From NCBI GenBank assembly GCA_964645285.1, contig CAZYDR010000031.1:1-36055 (forward strand): a stretch of 36,055 bases of DNA, in the 5' to 3' direction. The translations under genes were made by a program, and so were the position numbers. The notes under the pieces are model-generated. The model ran no database searches, had not been told where the DNA came from, and worked only from the letters and a program-made list of their open reading frames with translations. Origin of the DNA: JAYZAP01 sp964645285. Its GTDB lineage: Bacteria > Pseudomonadota > Alphaproteobacteria > JAAXGF01. Below are positions 8,273-16,839 of the stretch, piece after piece (position 1 is the stretch's first letter; every line of letters starts with the position of its first letter).

Positions 8273-9022
8273 ATGCGCATCCTGTTAGTCAATGGCAACA
8301 CATCGGATGAGGTCACCCAAACGCTCGCCCGGGCGGCGTGCGACGCGGCCAGTCCTGACACCGAAATCGTGCCGGTTACCGGTACGTTTGGCGTCCGCCT
8401 GATCGAAAATCGCGCCGAGGCCGCGATCGCCGAGCACGCCGTGCTCGAGCTGATCGCTGAACATGCCGAGGCCGTCGATGGCGTGCTGATTGGTGTCTCG
8501 ATCGACACTGCGCTTCGCGCCGCGCGCGGCATGGTCGACATACCCGTCGTCGGCATGACCGAGGCGGCGATGCTGACCGCCTGTATGCTCGGCGGTCGCT
8601 TCGGTCTGATCACATTCAGCGCGTCGTCAACCGCCCCCTATCGCGAGCTGGTCGAAAGCTACGGCCTCATGGACCGTCTTGCCGGTATGCGGACGATCGA
8701 CGTGAGCTTCGTCGAAGCCTTCGAGGGTCGTGACGCGATGACCGCGCCGATCCTCGCGTCCGCCAACGCACTGATCGACGAGGATGGCGTCGAAACCTTG
8801 GTCCTGGTTGGCGCGGCCGGTGCCGGGCTGGCGGCTCAATTGCAATCGCGTGTCGCCGTGCCGTTGCTCGACGGCATCACCTGCGGTGTGCTGCTGGTCG
8901 AGGCGTTGATTAAGCTGGGCGCGCCACCGCCGACACGTGGCAGCTACGCGGCGCCGGCCGGCAACCAAGTGACCGGACTCAGCGAGACCCTGACGAAACG
9001 ATTGAAGGAATACGGCGAATGA
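8273..9022 (+). CDS. Hydantoin-racemase-like protein lacking both catalytic cysteines
   Basis: A 249-residue member of the Asp/Glu/hydantoin racemase family, as shown by the opening RILLVNGNTS, the VPVTGTFGVRLIENRAEAAIA segment and the C-terminal VPLLDGITCGVLLVEAL. Racemases of this family use two cysteines, normally in a CFGDPGL-like and a GCAGM-like motif. Here the first reads GVSIDTAL (Val75 where Cys is expected, Asp78 kept) and the second GAAGAG (Ala181 for Cys). The two-base racemase mechanism therefore cannot operate as usual, and it is likely a lyase, isomerase variant or binding protein. Its stop overlaps the start of the next gene (ATGA), so the two are translationally coupled. Confidence 0.82.
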   Translation: MRILLVNGNTSDEVTQTLARAACDAASPDTEIVPVTGTFGVRLIENRAEAAIAEHAVLELIAEHAEAVDGVLIGVSIDTALRAARGMVDIPVVGMTEAAMLTACMLGGRFGLITFSASSTAPYRELVESYGLMDRLAGMRTIDVSFVEAFEGRDAMTAPILASANALIDEDGVETLVLVGAAGAGLAAQLQSRVAVPLLDGITCGVLLVEALIKLGAPPPTRGSYAAPAGNQVTGLSETLTKRLKEYGE

Positions 9023-9594
9023 CCGAAACCGTCGACATCGCGCTCGAACCACTGACGGCAAAAGCGTTCGCGCCGTACGGCCAACCGATCGCCGCGCGCG
9101 ATGAACCGCCGGCGTTCGACGTCGAACATCTCGACGCCTGGCAAATGGATTTCGCGGTGGATGGCGAGATCGAGCTGATGTACGCGCGCTACATATACCA
9201 GGAGATGCGCTGGACCACGATGGAGCGTCATTTCAACATCACGCAGAGTTTCATGGCGCTGGGCGGCGCGGCTTCCGTCATGGTCGTTGCTGACCCGACC
9301 GATGTTGACGACATATCCATCCTGCCCCAGCCCGAGACCGTGCGCGCCTTCTACGTCGACGGCAGCCGCGGTGTCTTGCTGTGGCGTGGCACCTGGCACG
9401 CCCTGACGCGCTTTCCGGTACCGGCGGAGGGTGGCGCCTTCGCCATGATCACCGGTGCGGCGACGCAGCAGGAACTGGAGCGCCAGAACCGCGATGGCAC
9501 GCATCCCCAGCTGACCGAGGTGGTCGATTTCGAAAAGGCGTTCGGCGTCGGCTTCGCCGTCACCGATCCGCGCAGTCTACTGGCCGGACACTAG
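9019..9594 (+). CDS. Ureidoglycolate lyase (AllA)-like protein, copy 2
   Basis: A 191-residue ureidoglycolate-lyase-family protein. The N-terminus IALEPLTAKAFAPYGQPI matches the family and copy 1. The active-site strand MERHFNITQSFMAL keeps the Glu-Arg-His and the later Gln, making this copy the more canonical of the two. RGTWHALTRFPVP is the second conserved strand. Overlap of its ATG with the preceding stop couples it to the racemase-like gene, suggesting both act on consecutive intermediates, perhaps removing a urea or ureido group. Whether the natural substrate is ureidoglycolate is not known. Confidence 0.83.
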   Translation: MTETVDIALEPLTAKAFAPYGQPIAARDEPPAFDVEHLDAWQMDFAVDGEIELMYARYIYQEMRWTTMERHFNITQSFMALGGAASVMVVADPTDVDDISILPQPETVRAFYVDGSRGVLLWRGTWHALTRFPVPAEGGAFAMITGAATQQELERQNRDGTHPQLTEVVDFEKAFGVGFAVTDPRSLLAGH

Positions 9595-9609
9595 AGGACG
9601 TCCGAGGCG

Positions 9610-10434
9610 ATGAAATTCATCGACTTCGAGAATGGCCGGGTGCCCGCCCTCGGTTTCGGCACCTTCGACATCCGCGGCGCTGATTGCGTCCGCGCGACGA
9701 CCATGGCGCTTGAGATTGGCTATCGTCACATCGACACCGCCCAGGAGTACAACAACGAGAGCGAGGTTGGTCGGGCCATCAACGGCTCGGCCGTCGACCG
9801 CGGCGAGATCTTCTTGACGACCAAGATCTGGCCCAATCGGATCGGCCATGGCGAGCTCCAGCATGCGGCGCAGGAGAGTCTCGACCGTCTCGCGACGCCC
9901 TATGTCGATCTGCTCCTGATCCACTGGCCCAGCCCGACGATCCCGCTCGGCGAAAGCCTTGCGGCGCTCGCCGCGGTCAAAGCGGCGGGGAAGGCCATGC
10001 ATATCGGCATCAGCAATTTTCCCATCTCCCTGATGCGCGAGGCCGTCGAGACGCATGGCGCCGGCGTGGTCTGCAATCAGGTCGAGTACCACCCGTTCCT
10101 CGATCAACGCCGATTAATCGATGGCGCGCGGGCGCGCGGCTTGTTCGTCACCGCATACAGCCCGCTCGCCCAAGGCGACGTCGACGGCTACCCGACGCTC
10201 GACGCAATCGCCCGAAAACACGTCAAGACGCCGGCCCAAGTGACGCTGCGCTGGCTGGTCGATCAGGACGGCGTAGCGGCAATCCCCAAGGCGGCGAGCG
10301 CGCGGCACTGCCGCGCAAACTTCGACATCTTCGACTTCACATTGTCCGACGCGGACCGGCTGGTAATCGACGGGCTGCGAGGCCTGCGCAGGATGGTCTC
10401 GCCCGATTTTGCACCGGAGTGGGACACGCCATGA
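9610..10434 (+). CDS. Aldo/keto reductase (2,5-diketo-D-gluconate reductase type)
   Basis: A 274-residue NAD(P)H-dependent aldo/keto reductase. The catalytic tetrad is complete: Asp42 and Tyr47 in HIDTAQEYNNE, Lys72 in TTKIWP and His105 in LLIHWPSP. GISNF near residue 135 and the cofactor-loop sequence IPKAASARH near the C-terminus are typical. It would reduce an aldehyde or ketone produced by the upstream lyases to an alcohol, or run in reverse. GAGGACGTCCGAGG precedes the ATG. The last codons overlap the start of the NHL gene by ATGA. Confidence 0.9.
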   Translation: MKFIDFENGRVPALGFGTFDIRGADCVRATTMALEIGYRHIDTAQEYNNESEVGRAINGSAVDRGEIFLTTKIWPNRIGHGELQHAAQESLDRLATPYVDLLLIHWPSPTIPLGESLAALAAVKAAGKAMHIGISNFPISLMREAVETHGAGVVCNQVEYHPFLDQRRLIDGARARGLFVTAYSPLAQGDVDGYPTLDAIARKHVKTPAQVTLRWLVDQDGVAAIPKAASARHCRANFDIFDFTLSDADRLVIDGLRGLRRMVSPDFAPEWDTP

Positions 10435-11276
10435 CGCTCGACCAGAACCTCGTCGTTAGAATGGGCGACCGGTGCTACCGCGTCGAGCGGCCGTGGGGCG
10501 ACCCGTCCGAGGCGCATCCCCTTCAGCTGGTCAGCCGTATAGCCGTCGATTCGCAGGGGCTGGTGTACGCCTTTCAACGCGCCGATCCGCCGATCGTCGT
10601 ATACCGGCCGGATGGTAGCGTTCAGGGATCGTGGGGCGCTGGCCGGCTCGCCGATCCGCACGGCATGACGGTTTCCGCGGACGATCGCGTTCTGCTGGTC
10701 GACCGCGACGCCCACCAAATCCTGATGTTCACTACCCAAGGCGAGGAGATTGGCGCTATCGGCACGCGCCATGTTCCGCGGTTTCAGGTCCCGTTCAACC
10801 ATCCGACCGATGTCGTCGTGGCGTCCGACGGTGAGATTTACGTCTCCGACGGCTACGGAAATTCTGTCGTCCACCGCTTCGCGGCCAACGGTACGCATCT
10901 GTCGACCTGGGGCCGACCCGGAAGCGGACCGGGCGAGTTCACCACACCGCACGCGATCGCCATCGATCGACGCGACCGGGTGCTCGTCGCCGACCGCGAA
11001 AATAACCGCATCCAGTTGTTCGACCGGACCGGCGCCTATCTTGACGAATGGGGCGACGTCTATCATCCGATGGACATCTACGTCGACGACCGGGGCCTGA
11101 CTTTCGTCACCGACCAGATTCCACGGCTCAGCCTGTTCGCGCCGGACGGCGAGTTGATCGGGCGCAGCCGCGCGGTGTGGAATGGCGCCCACGGTCTCGC
11201 CGGCAACGCGGCTGGCGACCTCTATCTGGCCGAAATGCAGCCCCACCGGATCACCCGGCTGGCGCGCATCGATTGA
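10431..11276 (+). CDS. NHL-repeat beta-propeller protein, peptidyl-amidating-lyase-like
   Basis: A 281-residue beta-propeller with repeated units of the form DPHGMTVSADDRVLLVDRDAH, HPTDVVVASDGEIYVSDGYGN and TPHAIAIDRRDRVLVADRENN, the pattern of NHL repeats and of the lyase domain of peptidylglycine amidating enzyme. There is no signal peptide, so it acts in the cytoplasm. Such propellers in catabolic operons often hydrolyse lactones or cleave hydroxy-amides, but this is inference. The start overlaps the aldo/keto reductase stop, and the gene ends the operon 16 bases before a convergent gene. Confidence 0.8.
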   Translation: MTLDQNLVVRMGDRCYRVERPWGDPSEAHPLQLVSRIAVDSQGLVYAFQRADPPIVVYRPDGSVQGSWGAGRLADPHGMTVSADDRVLLVDRDAHQILMFTTQGEEIGAIGTRHVPRFQVPFNHPTDVVVASDGEIYVSDGYGNSVVHRFAANGTHLSTWGRPGSGPGEFTTPHAIAIDRRDRVLVADRENNRIQLFDRTGAYLDEWGDVYHPMDIYVDDRGLTFVTDQIPRLSLFAPDGELIGRSRAVWNGAHGLAGNAAGDLYLAEMQPHRITRLARID

Positions 11277-11292
11277 GCGAGAACCGCCGCGC

Positions 11293-12156
11293 TCAATAGA
11301 CCGAACGTGAGGCGGCCGGCGTCGGATGCCAGCGCCCGCTTTCGACGGCGGCGAAGAAGTCGTCGAGCATCTCGTTGAAACGCTCGGGCTCTTCAAGATT
11401 GATGGCATGGCCGGTCTTGGGAAAAATCCGCACACCGGCGACCGGCAGCAGCCGCTTCAGATAAAGGCTGGTGTCGATGCAGACGTGATCCTCGTCGCCC
11501 GTTGCGATCAGTGTCGGTACGGTCATCGCACCGAGTTCGTCGGCGAGGTCGGCGAGCAACGGTCGGCCGGTAACGACGAGGCGCAGCGTCTGCAGCGGCC
11601 CATCGAGCTGGCGGGCGGCGAGGCGATCCTGGAACGCGTGATAGGCGGCCGGGTTCTTGTCTCGCAACCGCAGACGGTCATCGGTCAGGCCGTAATCCTC
11701 GGCCACCCGCGCCCAGCCTCTCGTCTCGATGTCCGCTATGAAGGCCACAATCTCGGCCTCGAAGCGCGCCTTGGCGCGTGCCGTGTTACCCGGCCCGGTT
11801 CCGGCGACCACCAGGGAGCGCGCCATCTCGGGATGGCGGAGGCCGAAATTCAGGGTTGTCATCGAACCCATCGAGAGCCCGACGATATGGGCGTGGTTGA
11901 TCCCGAGGTGGCGCATCAGCCCCGCCATGTCCGCGACCGAATGCTCGAGCGAATAGGCGTCGAGGGCGGTGGGCGCCTCGGAGGGCGCGAAGCCGCGGGC
12001 GTTGTACGCGATGCAACGGTAGCGTTGTGCGAAGTGGCTGACCTGGTCGGCCCAGCTTCGGTAGTCGTCGGAGAATTCGTGGGCAAAGACAATCGGGTCG
12101 CCTTCGCCAGTGTCCTCGTAGAACAGCGAAACGCCGTTCACGCGCGCATGGGGCAT
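11293..12156 (-). CDS. Alpha/beta hydrolase
   Basis: A 287-residue alpha/beta-hydrolase-fold enzyme. The nucleophile is Ser95 in GLSMGS, the acid is probably the Asp in ATGDEDHV and the base the His in KTGHAINLE close to the C-terminus. The order and spacing resemble 3-oxoadipate enol-lactonase and similar lactonases/esterases. The start at 12156 fits the family; the frame remains open further upstream but only as a shadow of the amidase gene. It lies 26 bases after the amidase stop on the same strand, so the two form a minus-strand operon convergent with the eight-gene operon. RutD is a relative, but there is no other Rut evidence close by. Confidence 0.87.
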   Translation of the reverse strand: MPHARVNGVSLFYEDTGEGDPIVFAHEFSDDYRSWADQVSHFAQRYRCIAYNARGFAPSEAPTALDAYSLEHSVADMAGLMRHLGINHAHIVGLSMGSMTTLNFGLRHPEMARSLVVAGTGPGNTARAKARFEAEIVAFIADIETRGWARVAEDYGLTDDRLRLRDKNPAAYHAFQDRLAARQLDGPLQTLRLVVTGRPLLADLADELGAMTVPTLIATGDEDHVCIDTSLYLKRLLPVAGVRIFPKTGHAINLEEPERFNEMLDDFFAAVESGRWHPTPAASRSVY

Positions 12157-12182
12157 TGCCTCGGTTCCCCTCTTTCCGTCGG

Positions 12183-13394
12183 CTAGGCCGAGTTGCGTAG
12201 AATGCCTTCGATGCGCTTGGTGCGCAGCAGATGTGCGGCGTCGTCGCCGCGTCGGCCGATTAGCTGCACGCCGAGCGGCAGGCCGTTCGGTCCAGTGCCG
12301 GCCGGCACCGCGATATCGGGGCCATGCAGGATTGTCCACATCGCGATGAACTCGTTGTAGCCCGTACTCGTCGCCTTGGGCGCCTCGCCCAGTGCGCCCG
12401 GCACCATCAGCAGATCGACGCCGTCGATATCGCCGGCAAAACGCTGGCGGCAGGCCTCGGCGTGGGCCAGCGCTGCGAGATAGTCGGCGCGGGGAATGGC
12501 GAGGCCGGCATCCAGCAGCGCGAAGAGGCCGGAGTCGATCAGGTCGCGGTGGTGGGTCATCTCCCACTCGAACGAGCGCGCGGACTCGTAGCCGTTGATT
12601 GTCTCCAGTGATTCGACAAGCCGCTCGTAGGTCTCCGGCAGCGCAATCTCGCGCATCTCACACCCGCCGTCGGCAACCCGCTTGGCGGCGTCCTCGAAGC
12701 TGTCGCGGGTATAGTCGGGTGCCACGGTCCAATCGGTCGTCCGGTAGAGGCCGACTGTCAGCCGGCCTTCCAGCGTTGCGTCCGGATCGTACTTCTCTTC
12801 GCCGGTGAGGCCGCGCATCAGGAAGATCATGTCGCCGACCGAACGGGCCAAACCACCCACGACGTCGAGGCTCGGCGAATAGTCGCGCGAGTTTCGCCAC
12901 GGCAGCCAACCGTGCGTCGGTATCATGCCGACGATACCACAGAACGCCGCGGGGCGCATGATCGAGCCGGCCGTTTGCGCACCGATCGACAGCGGGCACA
13001 TGTAGTCGGCGACCGCCGCCGCCGCGCCGCTCGATGACGAACCCGGCGTATGATCGAAGTTGTGTGGGTTGCGCGATTTGCCGGGCCACCAGAAACCGAA
13101 GCGCGAGATCGCCGTCTTGCCGAGCAGTACCGCGCCCTCTTCGCGCAGACGCTGAACGACAGGTGCGTCGCGCTCGGGACGGCGGCCGGCATAGACTGTC
13201 TCGTCGCCCCAAAGCGTCGGCATGTCAGCTGTGTCGAAGACATCTTTAACGGCGATCGGCAAGCCGTGAAACTGCCCGCCCGACGGGGTTCGGTCGCAGC
13301 GCCGCGCCTGTTCCAGGGCGGCGTCCGGATCGAGGAATTCCCACGCCCGGATGTTAGGTTCGCGCGCCTCAATGCGCGCAAGACATGCCCGCAC
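12183..13394 (-). CDS. Amidase (amidase-signature family), start uncertain
   Basis: Amidase-signature enzyme that hydrolyses a carboxamide through a Ser-cisSer-Lys triad. Visible elements are the Lys in IAVKDVFD, the serine loop TPGSSSSGAAAA and the nucleophile region QTAGSIMRPA. The GTG at 13394 is the first normal start, but the preceding 26 in-frame codons also read like the family's N-terminus (…SAAQIASGCLTSEALV). That frame is bounded by a TAA at 13476-13478. An AGGAG lies at 13480-13484 with an ATC, not ATG, at the right distance (13470-13472). Either a rare ATC start is used, the start codon was mutated, or the protein starts late. Otherwise the gene looks intact. Confidence 0.85.
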   Translation of the reverse strand: MRACLARIEAREPNIRAWEFLDPDAALEQARRCDRTPSGGQFHGLPIAVKDVFDTADMPTLWGDETVYAGRRPERDAPVVQRLREEGAVLLGKTAISRFGFWWPGKSRNPHNFDHTPGSSSSGAAAAVADYMCPLSIGAQTAGSIMRPAAFCGIVGMIPTHGWLPWRNSRDYSPSLDVVGGLARSVGDMIFLMRGLTGEEKYDPDATLEGRLTVGLYRTTDWTVAPDYTRDSFEDAAKRVADGGCEMREIALPETYERLVESLETINGYESARSFEWEMTHHRDLIDSGLFALLDAGLAIPRADYLAALAHAEACRQRFAGDIDGVDLLMVPGALGEAPKATSTGYNEFIAMWTILHGPDIAVPAGTGPNGLPLGVQLIGRRGDDAAHLLRTKRIEGILRNSA

Positions 13395-13590
13395 CAGCGC
13401 TTCCGACGTCAGGCAGCCCGACGCGATCTGCGCCGCGGATTTACGTGCGGAGAATTCGTTGGCCTTGTCGATCGGTTATCTCCTATCGGTCGCGGCTGGA
13501 GGTCGATAGTAGAATTCAGGCCGCTGTTTGACAATCCGCTACGGTTCAGCGAATGATCGATGGTGCTCACATCGACGGGGGACGGACGAC

Positions 13591-14493
13591 ATGATGGAAC
13601 ACCGGAACCTATTCGGCTACGGCGAACACCCACCCCATGCCAAGTGGCCCGGTGGGGCGAACGTCGCCGTCTCGCTGGTGCTCAACATCGAGGAGGGCTC
13701 GGAACGGGCAATCACGCGGGGCGACGATCAGAACGAGCTGATCTATGAAATGATTCAGGAGCCCAGTTCGAATCCGGATCTCGCCATGGAGTCCCATTTC
13801 GACTATGGCGCGCGCGCCGGCTATTGGCGCATCGTCCGGGTACTCCGCAAGTACGACGCGACCTGCACGCTCAACATTTGCGCCGAGGCTCTCGAACGCA
13901 CGCCGTGGATCGCCGAGGATGGCCTTGCCCATGGCTACGAATTCGGTTGCCACGGCGACCGTTGGATGCCGCCAATCGATATGTCGGAAAGCGAGGAAGC
14001 CGCGATGATCGCGCGCGCCGTCGCCCGCATCGAGAAAGTCGCCGGTGTGCGTCCGGTCGGCTGGCATTCGCGCAGTCCGCATACGCTGAACACCCGACGA
14101 TTGCTGGTCGAGGAGGGCGGCTTCATCTACGACAGCGAGGCCTATGATGACGATCTACCTTACATCGTAGAGATCGCCGGCAAGCGTCATGTCGTCGTGC
14201 CGTACAGCCTAGACACCAACGACATGCGCTTTCAGCGCCCCGACTCGTCATTTGCCCGGGCCAAGGATTTTTCCGACTACGTGATCGATGCCTTCGATTG
14301 GCTATGGCAGGAAGGCGAGACCACGCCGAAGATGATGACCATCGGCTTGCACACCCGGATCATCGGCCGCCCGGCGCGCATCGCTGGCCTCGATCGCGTG
14401 CTCGCCCATATCGCCGAGAAGGGCGGCGCCTGGATCGCCCGGCGCGACGAGATTGCGCGCCATTGGCACAAACTGCATGGCGGCGATGGTTAG
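13591..14493 (+). CDS. PuuE-type allantoinase/polysaccharide deacetylase family protein
   Basis: A 300-residue NodB-fold hydrolase of the PuuE-like group, metal-independent or weakly metal-dependent relatives of polysaccharide deacetylases that open cyclic ureides such as allantoin. Marks include the N-terminal VAVSLVLNIEEGSE, ESHFDYGARAGYWRI, a helical segment ending GYEFGCHGDRW, the GWHSRSPHT strand, YDSEAYDDDLPY and the C-terminal GLHTRIIGRPARI. The second of two adjacent ATG codons (13591, 13594) may be used; GGGGACGG lies upstream. It is the first of a plus-strand group and diverges from the amidase. True allantoinase activity is possible but not shown. Confidence 0.85.
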   Translation: MMEHRNLFGYGEHPPHAKWPGGANVAVSLVLNIEEGSERAITRGDDQNELIYEMIQEPSSNPDLAMESHFDYGARAGYWRIVRVLRKYDATCTLNICAEALERTPWIAEDGLAHGYEFGCHGDRWMPPIDMSESEEAAMIARAVARIEKVAGVRPVGWHSRSPHTLNTRRLLVEEGGFIYDSEAYDDDLPYIVEIAGKRHVVVPYSLDTNDMRFQRPDSSFARAKDFSDYVIDAFDWLWQEGETTPKMMTIGLHTRIIGRPARIAGLDRVLAHIAEKGGAWIARRDEIARHWHKLHGGDG

Positions 14494-14569
14494 CCGCGGT
14501 GCGAGACCGCGCCCTATGCTGAGCGACAAGAGCCAGGATTCGAGAAGTTGGTCCTGAACGCCCTGTTGG
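14494..14569. other. Gap before the ABC ATPase relic
   Basis: These 76 bases hold no recognisable gene. The last few codons before 14570 (NALL) could be the end of a frameshifted upstream part of the ATPase relic, but the match is too short to be sure. Confidence 0.3.
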
Positions 14570-14821
14570 ATCGACGAGCCGACGTCGAGCCTAGATCCCG
14601 AACTGGTCGGCGAGGTCCTCGCCGTCTTGCAGGAGTTGACGACCGGCGGCATGATGATGATCATCGTCACGCACGAACTCGGCTTCGCCATGAATGTTGC
14701 CGACCGCGTCATCTTCATGGACCACGGGCTGATCGTCGAGGACGGGACGCCGCAACAAGTTCTGCGGGCGCCCGAGAGCGAGCGTCTTAAGCAGTTTCTG
14801 GACATGCTCATACACGTATAA
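14570..14821 (+). pseudogene. 3' fragment of a polar amino acid ABC transporter ATPase (GlnQ/HisP type)
   Basis: The frame from 14570 reads IDEPTSSLDPELVGEVL, then IIVTHELGFAMNVADRVIFMD and a normal C-terminus ending FLDMLIHV. This is the last third (Walker B, D-loop, H-loop) of an amino-acid importer ATPase. Walker A and the ABC signature are missing, and the frame breaks just before the Walker B Asp, so it cannot be functional. A shorter open frame starts at 14627. It is probably the remnant of an earlier transport system of this cluster, since the intact importer downstream is of a different family. Confidence 0.8.
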
Positions 14822-14859
14822 GCCGGTCGGCGATCGGAGACAAACCAAGGAAACAAGCG

Positions 14860-15849
14860 ATGACAATGACATACGAACAACGCCGTAATCGGGCCGACTT
14901 CCCCTTTTCGGGTATTCCGACCTTCCTGCGCGCGCCGATCTGCACCGACCTCGACGAGCTCGACGCGGACATCGCGGTCATGGGTGCGCCGACCGACGAA
15001 GGCTCGCCCTTCATGGGCGGTTCGCGCTTTGGCCCACGCGCATTGCGGGAGCACTCGCTGCGTTTCGCCAGCGGCGGCGGTGCCGGCTACTACGATCCTG
15101 AAACGCGGCGCGAATACCTCGTTTACGAGATGGAGAACAACCGCATCACCGATACCGGCGATGCCGATGTTCTGCCGACCAACGTTGTCGGCACGTTCGA
15201 CAACATCACGGCGATGACCCGCGCAATCCTCGAGAAAGGCGCGATGCCGGTCGTCCTGGGCGGCGACCACGCCATCACCTATCCCGTGGTGCGCGCCTTC
15301 ACCGAGCGGCTTCACGTCATTCACTTCGACGCGCATCTCGACTATGCGCCCTTCATTCACGACTTGCGCTTCACCAACGGCCACGCCTTCCGTCACATCA
15401 GCCCGATGCCGCATGTCGAGGGTCTGGCCCAGGTCGGCATTCGCAGTCTGCGAAGCACGCCGACCATGATGGACGACTCGATCGCCGACGGTAACAAAGT
15501 CGTCACGATGTCACAGTTCCATGCCGAAGGGCCGCAGGCGATCGCCGAAACAGCGCCCAAGGGTGCGAATTGTTACGTCAGCATAGATGTCGATGTCCTC
15601 GACATGCCGCTTGTACCGGGCTGCGTGTCGGCCGAACCGGGCGGCATGACCTATTTCGAACTGCGCGACACGCTGGCGGCCATCGCCGCGCACACCAACG
15701 TGATCGGGTTCGATTTCGTGGAGGTCAATCCGCAGCTCGATGTCGGCACCGGCGTCACCGCCTATCTCGGCGCCCTCACGGTGATCGAGTTTCTCGGCAA
15801 CATCTGCGCCCAGCCGGGCTGGGTTGAGCGCCGCGAAGCACGAGCCTGA
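14860..15849 (+). CDS. Agmatinase/ureohydrolase family protein, copy 1
   Basis: A 329-residue binuclear-manganese ureohydrolase that would release urea from a guanidino compound. The metal motifs are intact: GGDHAITYP, HFDAHLDY and SIDVDVLD. The last is followed by MPLVPGC and PGGMTYFELRD, as in agmatinase-type enzymes. AAGGAAAC lies ahead of the ATG. It shares a plus-strand stretch with the isochorismatase and ammonia-lyase-like genes. A second family member, only distantly similar, is encoded on the other strand at 18379. Specificity (agmatine, guanidinobutyrate, guanidinopropionate or another guanidine) cannot be told from motifs. Confidence 0.88.
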   Translation: MTMTYEQRRNRADFPFSGIPTFLRAPICTDLDELDADIAVMGAPTDEGSPFMGGSRFGPRALREHSLRFASGGGAGYYDPETRREYLVYEMENNRITDTGDADVLPTNVVGTFDNITAMTRAILEKGAMPVVLGGDHAITYPVVRAFTERLHVIHFDAHLDYAPFIHDLRFTNGHAFRHISPMPHVEGLAQVGIRSLRSTPTMMDDSIADGNKVVTMSQFHAEGPQAIAETAPKGANCYVSIDVDVLDMPLVPGCVSAEPGGMTYFELRDTLAAIAAHTNVIGFDFVEVNPQLDVGTGVTAYLGALTVIEFLGNICAQPGWVERREARA

Positions 15850-16039
15850 TAACCCGCGTTCCAATCATAGCAGGGTGCGAGATCGATCGCCTCACGCTTG
15901 CCGCCTACGTTTGCCTGTCACACTCGGTCCTAAGCGCTGTCGTCTGTTTGATCCGGTGGCCGAAAGCAAGTTATCTTCGAAGCTCGGTTCGCGGTATCGC
16001 GACGATGCCGGGGAAAATCCCTATAATTGCGGAGGCGTC

Positions 16040-16819
16040 ATGAGTTCAACGCAAGGTATGGTTTCGATCGGCTCGGCGCGCGCCAACCATTGGCGCATCA
16101 CTGACGACTACGTTGACACCACGCGACCGCCAATCGAACCACGGTCGCTGAGCCTAGCGGCACGGCCGAAGCGAGTGATCATCGACCTGGCGCGTTCGGC
16201 GTTCGTCGCGATCGACATGCAGAACGATTTCTGTGCCGAAGGCGGCTGGGTGGACCAGCAGAACATCGACATTTCGCCGACGCGCGCGCCGATCGGACGC
16301 CTTAGCGCCCTGTTGCCGACGCTGCGCGGCGCTGACGTGCCGATTTTCTGGGTCAATTGGGGCAACCGGCCCGACCGGCTTAATCTAAGTCCTTCGCTGC
16401 TGTACGGATTCAACCCGACGGGACAGGGCGTCGGCATTGGCGACCCGTTGCCGGCCAGCGGTGCGCCGATGCTGCAGAAGGACAGCTGGGCGGCGGCCAT
16501 CGTCGACGAGCTTGAGGTCGAACCGCGGGACATTCTGGTCGACAAGTACCGGGTCAGCGGCTTCTGGGACACGCCGCTCGACAGCATCCTGCGCAACATG
16601 CAGGTCACGACGCTGCTGTTCGGCGGCGTCAATCTCGATCAGTGTGTGATGTGTACGCTGAAGGACGCGATGTTCCTTGGCTACGATTGCCTCCTGGTCG
16701 AGGATTGCGCAGGCACCACGTCGCCCGATTTCTGCAGCTCGGCCACCTATTACAATGTCGAGACAAGCGGCTTCATTACTGACTCGACGGCGATCACGTC
16801 GGGCTTGGCCGAGATATGA
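16040..16819 (+). CDS. Isochorismatase-family cysteine hydrolase
   Basis: A 259-residue isochorismatase-fold hydrolase. The Asp-Lys-Cys triad is Asp59 (VAIDMQNDF), Lys169 (VDKYRVSGF) and Cys202 (NLDQCVMCTLKDA). Family members hydrolyse N-carbamoyl compounds, biuret, ureidoacrylate (RutB) or nicotinamide. The long N-terminal part before the first strand (about 50 residues) recalls RutB and biuret-hydrolase-like members. The ATG at 16040 is set by GGAGG at 16031-16035; the frame upstream of it is non-coding in character. It is followed by the ammonia-lyase-like gene after 20 bases. A carbamoyl-amide cleavage step is the natural inference. Confidence 0.87.
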   Translation: MSSTQGMVSIGSARANHWRITDDYVDTTRPPIEPRSLSLAARPKRVIIDLARSAFVAIDMQNDFCAEGGWVDQQNIDISPTRAPIGRLSALLPTLRGADVPIFWVNWGNRPDRLNLSPSLLYGFNPTGQGVGIGDPLPASGAPMLQKDSWAAAIVDELEVEPRDILVDKYRVSGFWDTPLDSILRNMQVTTLLFGGVNLDQCVMCTLKDAMFLGYDCLLVEDCAGTTSPDFCSSATYYNVETSGFITDSTAITSGLAEI

Positions 16820-16839
16820 ATTTGCGAGGATCGTGAGCC

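Noticed and set aside
15850..16039. N-terminal extension of the isochorismatase gene
   Set aside because: Composition is non-coding and a GGAGG site fixes the start at 16040; TATAAT at 16022-16027 is too close to the start and lacks a -35.
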